Origin: Nocardia sp. NBC_00565
Lineage (GTDB): Bacteria > Actinomycetota > Actinomycetes > Mycobacteriales > Mycobacteriaceae
NCBI RefSeq assembly: GCF_036345915.1
Contig: NZ_CP107785.1
Coordinates: forward strand, 5,766,001-5,830,000
Direction of reading: 5' to 3'
Length of the DNA stretch: 64,000 nt
Within the stretch, counting starts at the first letter, position 1; each line of letters begins with the position of its first letter. Below the pieces are notes generated by a model that worked only from the letters and a program-made list of their open reading frames with translations, made no database searches and was not told the DNA's origin. Both the position numbers and the translations under genes were made by a program. Below are positions 47,577-55,378 of the stretch, piece after piece.

Positions 47577-49373
47577 GTGACCGCCGTGGACGCGATCGTG
47601 CTCGCGGGCGGGCGAGCCAGCCGGATGGGGGGCGTCGATAAACCCGCCATCGTGATCGGCGGACGATCCATGCTCGACGCGGCGCTGGCCGCGGTGCGGC
47701 TGTGTGCACGGACCGTGGTCGTCGGACCCCATCGGTCCGGGTTGGACCCGCGGATCGTTCAGGTGCGGGAGGTGCCGCCGGGTTCGGGTCCGGTCGCCGC
47801 CGTCGGGGCCGGGCTGCGCGCGCTCGGCCCGACGGCGGCACCGCTTGTCGTAGTGCTCGCGGCGGACCTGCCGTTCCTGTCGGAATCGACACTGACAGAA
47901 CTGATTCGGTACGGGAACGAATCCGGTGCGGACGCGGTTTTCGCGGCCGACGAATCCGGTCGACCGCAGTATCTGATCGGCGTGTGGCGGCGCGCCGCGC
48001 TGGCGGCCGCACTGGGGCGGCTGGACTCGCTGATCAATCAGCCGATGAAGGCATTGATTCCGGCCGATACGGTCACCGTCACCATGGCGGGCATCGCCGA
48101 CTGCGATACCGAGGAACAGGTGCGGCGGGCCCGGCTCGCGTGGGATACCGGGGTGGCCGAACTCGGTGGGTCGAGCACTCGCCCGGCACCACCGCCGACC
48201 GCTGCCACCACTGCGCTGCCTCTTGATGAGGCACGAGACATCCTGCGCACCAGCCTCTCTCGGCTCACCGACTATCGGGCGGAACTGCGTTCCGTGCGCG
48301 GTGCCACCCTCGCGGCACCGCTGACCGCCGTCGCGCCGCTGCCGCGCTTCGATGTCTCCGCGATGGATGGATACGCGGTCGCCGGTGCGGGTCCATGGCG
48401 ATTGCGCCGCGATATCGGCTTCGCGGGCGGTCGGCGGCCGGTCGGGCTACTGCCCGGTGAGGCGGTGCGGATCGCCACCGGCGCGCATGTGCCCGATGGC
48501 ACCACCCGCGTTCTCCGTGACGAATTCGCGCGGATCGAACCGGACGACACGCTGCACCAGCGGCCGGATTCCCCGCTGCGCGACGATATCCGCCGCCACG
48601 GCGAGGACCGCGATCGCGGTGATCTCGTCGCCCCCGAGGGCACGGCGGTCACCGCGGCCCTGGTCTCCGCCGCGGCCAGCGTGGAGATCACCGAGGCGCT
48701 CGTGCGCGGCCCGGTGCGGGCCCGGATCATCATGACCGGCGACGAGATCCGCAGCACGGGACCGCTGCAAACCGGCCAGACCCGCGACTCGATCGGTCCC
48801 ATTCTGCCGGATGTGCTGTCCTGGTGCGGAATTCGCGCGGTCGATCAGGTCCACCTGCGCGACACTCCGCGCGGCTTCGACGAAGTACTCGGTGCCGCCG
48901 ACGATTGCGATCTGCTGGTCATCGTCGGCGCTACCGGCGGCGGCGCGGCGGATCAGCTGCGTGCTGCGATCGCGCGTGCCGAGGCTCGAATCCTGGTGCA
49001 CCGCTTGGCCGTACGTCCCGGCGGCTCCACCGTTGTCGCCGAACTGGCCAACGGCACAACCATTCTCGGCCTCCCCGGAAACCCGTTCGCGGCCCTGGCC
49101 ACCCTGATGACGCTGTCCCCCGCCCTGGTCGAGGGCCGGACCGGCGGCCATCCCCAGCGCCCGCTGGTCGGGCCACTGCACAACGCGAGCGCGATCTCGG
49201 GGCCCGTCACCCGCATCGTCCCGGCCCGGATCGCGCCCTACGGCGGTTGGCTCGGCGATCCACAGGTTCGCACCACCCATCTGGGCGGTCTCGTCGACCG
49301 TGACGGCCTGGTCATCGTCGCGGCCGAGGCCACCGACGACGATCTGGTCGAATTCCTGCCACTCCGGGTGTAA
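47577..49373 (+). CDS. MobA-MoeA fusion: molybdenum cofactor guanylyltransferase and molybdenum insertase
   Basis: A 598-residue fusion. Residues 1-200 are a MobA-type nucleotidyltransferase (LAGGRASRMGGVDKP at 9-23, VVLAADLPFLS near 100, GRPQYLIGVWRR near 127). It would attach GMP to molybdopterin. Residues about 215-598 are MoeA (PRFDVSAMDGYAVAG, GEAVRIATGAHVP, MTGDEIRS, LPGNPFAALATLM), which inserts molybdate. The usual GGTS-type loop reads VGATGGGAADQL. Fusing the two steps is a plausible channelling arrangement. GTG at 47577 is the start; a second GTG at 47586 is possible. The narG gene 13 kb to the right encodes a user of the bis-MGD cofactor. Confidence 0.9.
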   Translation: MTAVDAIVLAGGRASRMGGVDKPAIVIGGRSMLDAALAAVRLCARTVVVGPHRSGLDPRIVQVREVPPGSGPVAAVGAGLRALGPTAAPLVVVLAADLPFLSESTLTELIRYGNESGADAVFAADESGRPQYLIGVWRRAALAAALGRLDSLINQPMKALIPADTVTVTMAGIADCDTEEQVRRARLAWDTGVAELGGSSTRPAPPPTAATTALPLDEARDILRTSLSRLTDYRAELRSVRGATLAAPLTAVAPLPRFDVSAMDGYAVAGAGPWRLRRDIGFAGGRRPVGLLPGEAVRIATGAHVPDGTTRVLRDEFARIEPDDTLHQRPDSPLRDDIRRHGEDRDRGDLVAPEGTAVTAALVSAAASVEITEALVRGPVRARIIMTGDEIRSTGPLQTGQTRDSIGPILPDVLSWCGIRAVDQVHLRDTPRGFDEVLGAADDCDLLVIVGATGGGAADQLRAAIARAEARILVHRLAVRPGGSTVVAELANGTTILGLPGNPFAALATLMTLSPALVEGRTGGHPQRPLVGPLHNASAISGPVTRIVPARIAPYGGWLGDPQVRTTHLGGLVDRDGLVIVAAEATDDDLVEFLPLRV

Positions 49374-49461
49374 AGAATTGGAATTCTTCTTCCTCTGGTG
49401 ATGTCCGCTCGCTACTGTGTGATGGTTAGGCGAATACAAAATCACCTTCGGAAAGGACCGA

Positions 49462-49644
49462 GTGGAGATGGCTGAAAAGTCGAAGAAAACGCCTAAGAAA
49501 GCACCCAGGCAGATGGATCGCCAGCAGCAACAGCAGCGCCAGGATCAGAGCCGAGCAGGCGGTGAGGAGCGCCAGCGGATGGCGAACGACCCGCAGCGCC
49601 AGGAGCGGCGAGACCCTGACCAGCGCCGAATGGGTCACAACTGA
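49462..49644 (+). CDS. Small basic, Gln/Arg/Lys-rich protein, unknown function
   Basis: A 60-residue, very hydrophilic protein (VEMAEKSKKTPKKAPRQMDR, then glutamine and arginine runs) without hydrophobic core, domain or cysteine. It is probably disordered and nucleic-acid binding by charge. Good Shine-Dalgarno GAAAGG, 6 nt before GTG 49462, and a strong terminator right after the stop support that it is a real gene. A start at ATG 49468 is possible. Confidence 0.65.
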   Translation: MEMAEKSKKTPKKAPRQMDRQQQQQRQDQSRAGGEERQRMANDPQRQERRDPDQRRMGHN

Positions 49645-49650
49645 TCTGAA

Positions 49651-49686
49651 ACGGGCCGCCGGTTCCCCCAAGGGCCGGCGGCCCGG
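49651..49686 (+). terminator. Terminator after the small basic protein gene
   Basis: CGGGCCGCCGG pairs with CCGGCGGCCCG across a 12-nt loop, 8 bp after the stop codon. The remaining intergenic DNA to 49912 has no recognisable gene. Confidence 0.7.
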
Positions 49687-49912
49687 TTGTGCGTTCGACT
49701 CCCCGCTTCACCCCGCTCATCGCCGACATTATTTACGGCAATGCGTTTGGACCAATAACGCAGGACGCGTCCCTTTTTCAACGCGCTGCGCGGTTCGAAT
49801 TGGGCCCGCCACCACCCGGCGAGTTGCCTTTTCTCGGGGCAAATACGAAATGGCTTTGCAGGCCGCCATCGAGGTGGCAGCAGTGTTTCCCGCGGCCACT
49901 GCGAGGTGCGGG

Positions 49913-51640
49913 TCAGGCCCCGATGCGGGCCAGTTCCGGGGAGGTCGCCGTGTGGGCGGCGCGGCGGGCTACGGCTGGGTCGGGGGTGGGCACTGCGTCG
50001 AGCAGGCGGCGGGTGTATTCCGCTCGGGGCGCGGCGAATACCTCGGTCACGGGGCCGGTTTCGACGACGGCACCTGCACGTAGGACCACGACGCGGTCGG
50101 CGATCTGGTGGATCACCGCGAGGTCGTGACTGATGAACAGGCAGGCGAAGCCGTACTCGGCGCGCAGGTCGGCGAACAGGTCGAGGACCTGGGCCTGGAC
50201 CGAAACGTCGAGGGCACTGGTCGGTTCGTCGGCGACGAGCAGGCGTGGGGCCAGCGCGAGTGCGCGCGCCAACGCCACCCGCTGACGTTGGCCACCGGAG
50301 AGTTCGCCCGGACGGCGGGCAGCGTAATCGCGTGGTAGACGGACGGATTCGAGCAGATCACCCACCTTGGTGCGCAGCAGCGCTCCGGAGGCGACACGGT
50401 GCACCTGCAGCGGTTCGCCGATGGCGTCCTCGATGCTGCGGCGCGGATCGAGCGAGGCCGTGACGTCCTGATGCACCAGGGCGACGTTCTTGCGCAGAGC
50501 GCGCAACTCCCTGGCCGGTAGACCGGTCAGCGAAACCCCTTGCAGCTCAACCTGTCCCGCATGGGCGGCCACGAGACCGAGCGCACTGCGCCCGAGAGTG
50601 CTCTTGCCGGAACCGGATTCGCCGACCAAACCGATCACTTCGCGCAGCGCGACCGTCAGCGACACATCACGCAGCGCGCGAAAGGCTCGCCTGCCACCAC
50701 GACCGCGATAGACGACGCTCAGATCGCTGACTCGCAGCACCGGCTGAGATTCCGTGGGAGCAGTGCGGGCAGTGGAATCCTCGTCGTCCCCGATCGGCCG
50801 CGTGGCCGCCGGTAGGCGCGGGACGGCGTTGAGTAGAGACCTCGTGTAGTCCTCGCGGGGATCGGCGAACAAGCCGTGTACCGGCTGTTGTTCGACGAGC
50901 TTGCCCGCGCGCATCACCACCACTCGGTCGGCGATTTCGGCGACGACGCCGAGGTTGTGGGTGATGAAAAGGATTGCGGTGTCGCGGGTTTGCTGGAGGG
51001 TGCGCAGTAGATCCAGGATCTCGGCCTGGACTGTCACGTCCAGGGCGGTGGTCGGCTCGTCGGCGATCAGCACGTCTGGTTCGCCGGATAGGGCCAGTGC
51101 GATGACCACGCGCTGTTTTTGACCGCCGGAGAGCTGGTGGGGGTACCAGTCGACGCGCCGGTCGGGCTCCGGGATGTCCACCATGGCGAGTAGTTCCACG
51201 GCGCGGGCGCGGGCCGCGGCCTTCGAGATGGGACCGTGCGCGCGCAGGGCCTGGATGAGCTGGGTGCCGACCTTCTGCACCGGATTCAGCGCGGTCTGCG
51301 GCTCCTGGAACACCACGGCGGCGCGGGTCCCGCGCAGGCCGCGCAGTCGCGACTCGGGCGCATCGACTACTTCGGTATCCGCGAGCCGGATCGACCCGGC
51401 TGCGCTCGCGCCCTCGGGCAGCAGTCCGAGCACCGCGCGGGCCGTGATCGACTTGCCCGAACCGGATTCGCCGACGAGCGCCACGACCTCGCCGCGGCGC
51501 ACCTGGAAGCTGACACCGTCGACGACGGTGCGAGTGCCGAAGCGCACCACCAGATCCCGGATATCCACCAGCGTGTCGGTACGCGCTCCCGTCGCCCGAC
51601 CGCCACCCCGCATGGAATCGCTACGCGATGCTTCGTTCAT
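49913..51640 (-). CDS. ABC importer ATPase, two fused nucleotide-binding domains (DppD-DppF type)
   Basis: A 575-residue protein with two complete ATPase domains for a peptide/nickel/opine-type importer. Domain 1 has VALVGESGSGKS (near 52-63), QLSGGQKQRV and VLIADEPTTALD. Domain 2 has VIGLVGESGSGKS (near 336), ELSGGQRQRV and LLVADEPTSALD. The N-terminus ([14 protein letters not shown]) is not part of the ATPase fold and is encoded by a dispersed hairpin element. Its start ATG overlaps the stop of the upstream permease (ATGA). It is the last gene of a four-gene operon. Confidence 0.93.
   Translation of the reverse strand: MNEASRSDSMRGGGRATGARTDTLVDIRDLVVRFGTRTVVDGVSFQVRRGEVVALVGESGSGKSITARAVLGLLPEGASAAGSIRLADTEVVDAPESRLRGLRGTRAAVVFQEPQTALNPVQKVGTQLIQALRAHGPISKAAARARAVELLAMVDIPEPDRRVDWYPHQLSGGQKQRVVIALALSGEPDVLIADEPTTALDVTVQAEILDLLRTLQQTRDTAILFITHNLGVVAEIADRVVVMRAGKLVEQQPVHGLFADPREDYTRSLLNAVPRLPAATRPIGDDEDSTARTAPTESQPVLRVSDLSVVYRGRGGRRAFRALRDVSLTVALREVIGLVGESGSGKSTLGRSALGLVAAHAGQVELQGVSLTGLPARELRALRKNVALVHQDVTASLDPRRSIEDAIGEPLQVHRVASGALLRTKVGDLLESVRLPRDYAARRPGELSGGQRQRVALARALALAPRLLVADEPTSALDVSVQAQVLDLFADLRAEYGFACLFISHDLAVIHQIADRVVVLRAGAVVETGPVTEVFAAPRAEYTRRLLDAVPTPDPAVARRAAHTATSPELARIGA
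51586..51631 (-). repeat. Dispersed hairpin element, copy E, N-terminus of the ABC ATPase gene
   Basis: Minus strand: ATCGC-GTA-GCGAT hairpin, then GGGGTGGCGGTCGGGCGACG with the GTCG-GG-CGAC hairpin. It starts nine bases after the start codon and adds about 15 residues before the true domain (DTLVDIRDLVV). Confidence 0.75.
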
Positions 51641-52557
51641 CCGATCCTCCTGGCCCGGCCCAACGCCTGGGCGATCAATAGGAAGCCGAGTGTCAACCCC
51701 GCCACGACGACGAGCGGACCGATCGCGAACGCGGCATTGACATCGAGATTCGAGATCGATTCGGAGATGATCGATCCCAGCGACGGGTCCGGCGGACGCA
51801 CGCCGATGCCGATGAAACTCATGGCGCCCTCGACGAAAACCGCCACCGACATCGACAGTGCCAGCTGCACCGACAGCGGCTCGATAACGTTGGGCAGCAC
51901 GTGTTTACGCACTATCCACCAGGTGCCCGCGCCGATCACCTCGGCGGCCTCGACATAGGGCTGTTCGCGAACCTGTAGGATCGCCGTGCGAATCTGCCTG
52001 CCGAACACCGGAATCTCCGCAGCGACGATCACCACGATCACCGCATGAATGCCCGGTCCGGTGATCGCGGCCAGCGCGATGGCGAAGATGAGCGCGGGAA
52101 ATGCCAGTATGACATCGAAGACCCGCTGCGCCACCACATCCGCGACCGGATTGACGCTCGCGAGCAGCCCCGCGAACGCACCGGCCAGCGCACCGAGTGG
52201 TACGGCGACGAAGACGATGATCAGGTCGATCCGAATTCCGTACAGCACGCGCGCGAACACATCCCGATTCAAGTGATCGGTGCCGAGCCAGTGATCCCCG
52301 TTGGGTCCCAACAGGTTCGCGCCCGGGATCTGGGCGATCGGATCGTAGTGGGACAGCGCACCGGCGAAGATTCCGGCGAGCGCGATGATCACCACCAAAC
52401 TCAGCCCGAACAGCCCTTGCCCGCTGCGCAATGCCGATCGCAGCGTGCCAGCGACACGATCGGTTGTCCGCGTGGCACTTTCGACAGCAGCGATATCGGG
52501 CCCACCCGTCACCCGGCCACCACCTCCCATCGAATCGTTGCGCGATGCCAACCCCAT
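51637..52557 (-). CDS. ABC importer permease (DppC type)
   Basis: A 306-residue inner-membrane permease with about six hydrophobic segments and the cytoplasmic EAA loop (EAAEVIGAGTWWIVRKHVLP near 200). DHLNRDVFARVLYGIRIDL is typical of DppC/OppC. The first 19 residues (SRNDSMGGGGRVTG) come from a dispersed hairpin element and are not permease-like. The start overlaps the stop of the upstream permease by one base (TAATG). Its partner is the permease at 52557-53513. Confidence 0.92.
   Translation of the reverse strand: MGLASRNDSMGGGGRVTGGPDIAAVESATRTTDRVAGTLRSALRSGQGLFGLSLVVIIALAGIFAGALSHYDPIAQIPGANLLGPNGDHWLGTDHLNRDVFARVLYGIRIDLIIVFVAVPLGALAGAFAGLLASVNPVADVVAQRVFDVILAFPALIFAIALAAITGPGIHAVIVVIVAAEIPVFGRQIRTAILQVREQPYVEAAEVIGAGTWWIVRKHVLPNVIEPLSVQLALSMSVAVFVEGAMSFIGIGVRPPDPSLGSIISESISNLDVNAAFAIGPLVVVAGLTLGFLLIAQALGRARRIG
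52501..52548 (-). repeat. Dispersed hairpin element, copy F, N-terminus of the DppC-type permease gene
   Basis: Same element as copy E, beginning nine bases after the ATG. It agrees with copy D in about 85 percent of 47 positions by eye, including the flanking GGGCCCACCCGT end. It encodes SRNDSMGGGGRVTG. Confidence 0.75.
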
Positions 52558-53513
52558 TACGGGCCGCCGATCCGGATGCGCGGATCGAGATACGCGTGTG
52601 CGATATCGGTGACCAGCTGGATCGTCACGAAAACCGCGACCGACAGCAGCAAGAGCACCTGCACCACCGGATAGTCACGCCTGCTGATCCCCTGCTCGAC
52701 CAGCTGACCGATGCCCGGCCACGCGAACGCGGCCTCCACCAGCACCGCACCACCGAGTAGCTGTCCGGTCTGCAGACCGAGCGCGGTCACCATGGTGGGC
52801 AACGCATTTCGCAGTGCGCCACGGGTCACGATCTGCCAGTGCGAAATCCCCTGCGAACGCGCGGTCAGCACATAGGGCTTGCGCAGCTCGGTCCGCAGCG
52901 ATTCGGTGAGGAACCGTGTCAGCGCCGCACCCACCGGCATCGCGAGGCAGATCGAGGGCAGCAGCAGATACTGCACGGCGATATCCGGTCGCGCGATGAA
53001 CCCGTCCGGCGGCACACCGCCGGCGGGCAGCACCGGGAGCGCGACCGCGAAGACGAGCACCAGCAGCACACCCGTCACAAAAGTAGGCAGTGCCACCGCA
53101 ACGGTGTTCGCGGCGGCTACCACCGCGTTCAACCAGCGATTCGGCCATGCCACCGACACCACGCTGAGGACCACACTCACCACCACCGCGAGCAGCAGCG
53201 CGGCACCGGTCAGCACCAGGGTGTTGGTCAGGCCCCGGCCGACAAGATCGGCGATCTGACCGCCGATGATGTAGGACCGGCCGAGGTCGAAGGTGAACAG
53301 GTCACCGAGCCAGGTCACGTACTGGGCCGGGATCGATCGGTCGAGCCCGAGCTGATGGCGGATCGCGGCGATCGTCTCCGGCGACGCGTCGGGACCGGCC
53401 AGAGTGAGGGCCGGGTCACCGGGGACCAATCGCAGCAGCAGGAAGATCAGCACCGACGCGGCGAACAGCACGAGTACCGCGGAAGGTAAGCGCCGCAATA
53501 GATATCGGGTCAT
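52557..53513 (-). CDS. ABC importer permease (DppB type)
   Basis: A 318-residue permease beginning MTRYLLRRLPSAVLVLFAAS, the usual N-terminal helix of DppB/OppB, followed by RLVPGDPALTLAGPDAS. About six membrane segments are present, with the EAA loop LTARSQGISHWQIVTRGALR near 220. The ATG at 53511-53513 overlaps the substrate-binding-protein stop (ATGA). The frame remains open to 54092, but that upstream part is a shadow of the binding-protein gene. Confidence 0.93.
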   Translation of the reverse strand: MTRYLLRRLPSAVLVLFAASVLIFLLLRLVPGDPALTLAGPDASPETIAAIRHQLGLDRSIPAQYVTWLGDLFTFDLGRSYIIGGQIADLVGRGLTNTLVLTGAALLLAVVVSVVLSVVSVAWPNRWLNAVVAAANTVAVALPTFVTGVLLVLVFAVALPVLPAGGVPPDGFIARPDIAVQYLLLPSICLAMPVGAALTRFLTESLRTELRKPYVLTARSQGISHWQIVTRGALRNALPTMVTALGLQTGQLLGGAVLVEAAFAWPGIGQLVEQGISRRDYPVVQVLLLLSVAVFVTIQLVTDIAHAYLDPRIRIGGP

Positions 53514-55096
53514 GACAGGAACGCGTCGGTCAGCACCGTCTCCCGGCGCTTGGTCCAGTTCAGCCCGTGCACCTTGCGCGTGGTCGAGGCCTGCTGGTTG
53601 TACACACCGATCTCGATGAGAAATAAATTCTCCAGCAACTGGTTGCTCACGGCCTGATAGGCCTTGATCGCTTCGGCGCTGTTGCCCTGCTTCACCTTCC
53701 ACGCCGCATCGGCCGCATCGACATACGCCGGGGATTCGAAGTGCGAGGAATTCTTGCGCGCGTTGAAGGGGTACGCGCTGACGGTGAGCGTCGAGGGCGT
53801 GAACTGCGCCCACGAATGCGTTGTCACCCACAGACCCGGGAACTCCGCGCCGATCAGCTTTTTCACGAAGGTGGCCGGTTCGATCGGATCGAGGGTGACG
53901 CCGATGCCGATCTCGGCCAGGTTGGCCTGCACGATCTGCGCGGTCGCCGCGGAGTACGGATAGCTGGTGTCGTAGGACAGCGACAGATTCGGCGGCGTAG
54001 TGGTCTGTGCCAGAATCTGCTTGGCCTTGGCGATATCTCGGGTGTAAGTGTTGTTCCGACTGTTGTCGAAGGCGGGCGAACTCTTGGGCCACGGCAGGCT
54101 CACCGGATAACCCGCGTTGCGGAACACCTCGGCGATGATCCGTTCCCGGTCGATGGCGTACGCGATCGCCTGGCGCACTTTGACATCCGCCAATGCCGGC
54201 TGGGCGACGTTGGCCCCGACGTAGATCTGCAATTCGGCACCGTCATAGCTGACGGTGGTGAAACCGTCGCTCTTGGCGAAGTTTTCGTTATCGCGGTAGT
54301 TCAGGCTGTGTGCGACCGCGATCTGACCGGACTTGAGCGCGTTCACCAGCGCCTGGGAATCCGGAATGATCGAGATCTCGACACGGTCCAGGTACGGCCG
54401 CTCGGGCACCCGGTATTGCTCGTTGCGCTCGAAGACCAGCAGTGAATTCGGGGTGCGCTGGGTCAGCTTGAAAGCTCCGGTGCCGATGAACTTTTCACCG
54501 GTCGATAGCTGCGCGGCGGTCTCGCTGTCCAGGATCGGCGCGGTGTCGAGCAGGTCGAAGATATTGCCGATCGGATGCGCGAACTTCAGCACGATGCGGT
54601 TCGGCGCGGTGATGTCGTATTCGGTGATCGCCGCTGCGGTGCTCTTGAGCTGGGCCGACCACTTCGGGTCCGCGTAGGTGCGCAACGAGAATTCGACATC
54701 CTTGGCGGTGAACGGTCGGCCGGTGTGGAACGTCACGTCCTCGCGCAGTTCCAGCGCCAGTGAAAGTCCGTCCTCGGCCAGCGTCCACGACTTCGCCAGC
54801 AGCGGGCCGGGTTCCAGCTTGTCGTTCGGGTAGCGGACCAGCGTCTCGTAGACGAGTCCGATGACCGCGGGCACGCTGCCGGAATTGGTGAGCAGGTTCG
54901 CCGGGATCACATCCGTCGGCACACCGACCTTCAAGGTGCCGCCGCGCACCGGCTGCGCGTCATCCTTGCCACCCGCCTTCTGCTCACTCACCGCCGACGT
55001 GCAGGCCGCCAGCGCACCGGTGCCGAGGATCGCGAAGGCGGCGATACCCGAATTGCGCAGGAAATTGCGGCGAACGAGGGCCTGGGAAGAACTCAT
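53510..55096 (-). CDS. ABC importer substrate-binding lipoprotein (family 5, Tat-type signal)
   Basis: A 528-residue extracytoplasmic solute-binding protein of the peptide/nickel/opine family. The N-terminus has a twin-arginine motif (RRNFLRNSG, 9-17), a hydrophobic stretch and a lipobox ending at Cys32 (GALAAC). Export by Tat and lipid anchoring are therefore likely. Family features are LEPGPLLAKSWTLAEDGLSL near 95-115, DVTFHTGRPFTAKDVEFSL and VRQAIAYAIDRERI. It is the first gene of the importer operon and is divergent from a sulfatase. The ligand is unknown. Confidence 0.93.
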   Translation of the reverse strand: MSSSQALVRRNFLRNSGIAAFAILGTGALAACTSAVSEQKAGGKDDAQPVRGGTLKVGVPTDVIPANLLTNSGSVPAVIGLVYETLVRYPNDKLEPGPLLAKSWTLAEDGLSLALELREDVTFHTGRPFTAKDVEFSLRTYADPKWSAQLKSTAAAITEYDITAPNRIVLKFAHPIGNIFDLLDTAPILDSETAAQLSTGEKFIGTGAFKLTQRTPNSLLVFERNEQYRVPERPYLDRVEISIIPDSQALVNALKSGQIAVAHSLNYRDNENFAKSDGFTTVSYDGAELQIYVGANVAQPALADVKVRQAIAYAIDRERIIAEVFRNAGYPVSLPWPKSSPAFDNSRNNTYTRDIAKAKQILAQTTTPPNLSLSYDTSYPYSAATAQIVQANLAEIGIGVTLDPIEPATFVKKLIGAEFPGLWVTTHSWAQFTPSTLTVSAYPFNARKNSSHFESPAYVDAADAAWKVKQGNSAEAIKAYQAVSNQLLENLFLIEIGVYNQQASTTRKVHGLNWTKRRETVLTDAFLS

Positions 55097-55378
55097 CTGA
55101 ACAAATCCTCGAGAGACATATCGGGCCCGGGGACGAGGGGAACCGATTTCGATGCGGGGACGGCATCGGCGGGGATGGAATGGATCAGCATCGGATACGC
55201 GTCAGCAACGCGACGAGCGACACGAACAGCAGGGTTCCTGGGCGCATTCTTCGTGCGCGGCGCAGGGCGGATTCGTGGGCATGATGGCGAAATTAACAGT
55301 CGCCGCCACCGCGGTCACCGGTTATACGCACCGTGCGCGAAACGCTGGCGACCTGCGCCTACGCTGGCTTTGACTGCA
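55097..55378. other. Divergent intergenic region between the importer operon and the sulfatase
   Basis: About 280 bp expected to contain both promoters. I see no convincing operator, repeat or small gene in it. The sulfatase frame is open through it, but the codons there do not resemble the family. Confidence 0.4.

Noticed and set aside
49689..50129. Plus-strand ORF overlapping the 3' end of the ABC ATPase gene
   Set aside because: Mostly antisense to the ATPase; no ribosome site, and it begins inside the intergenic region without recognisable protein features.
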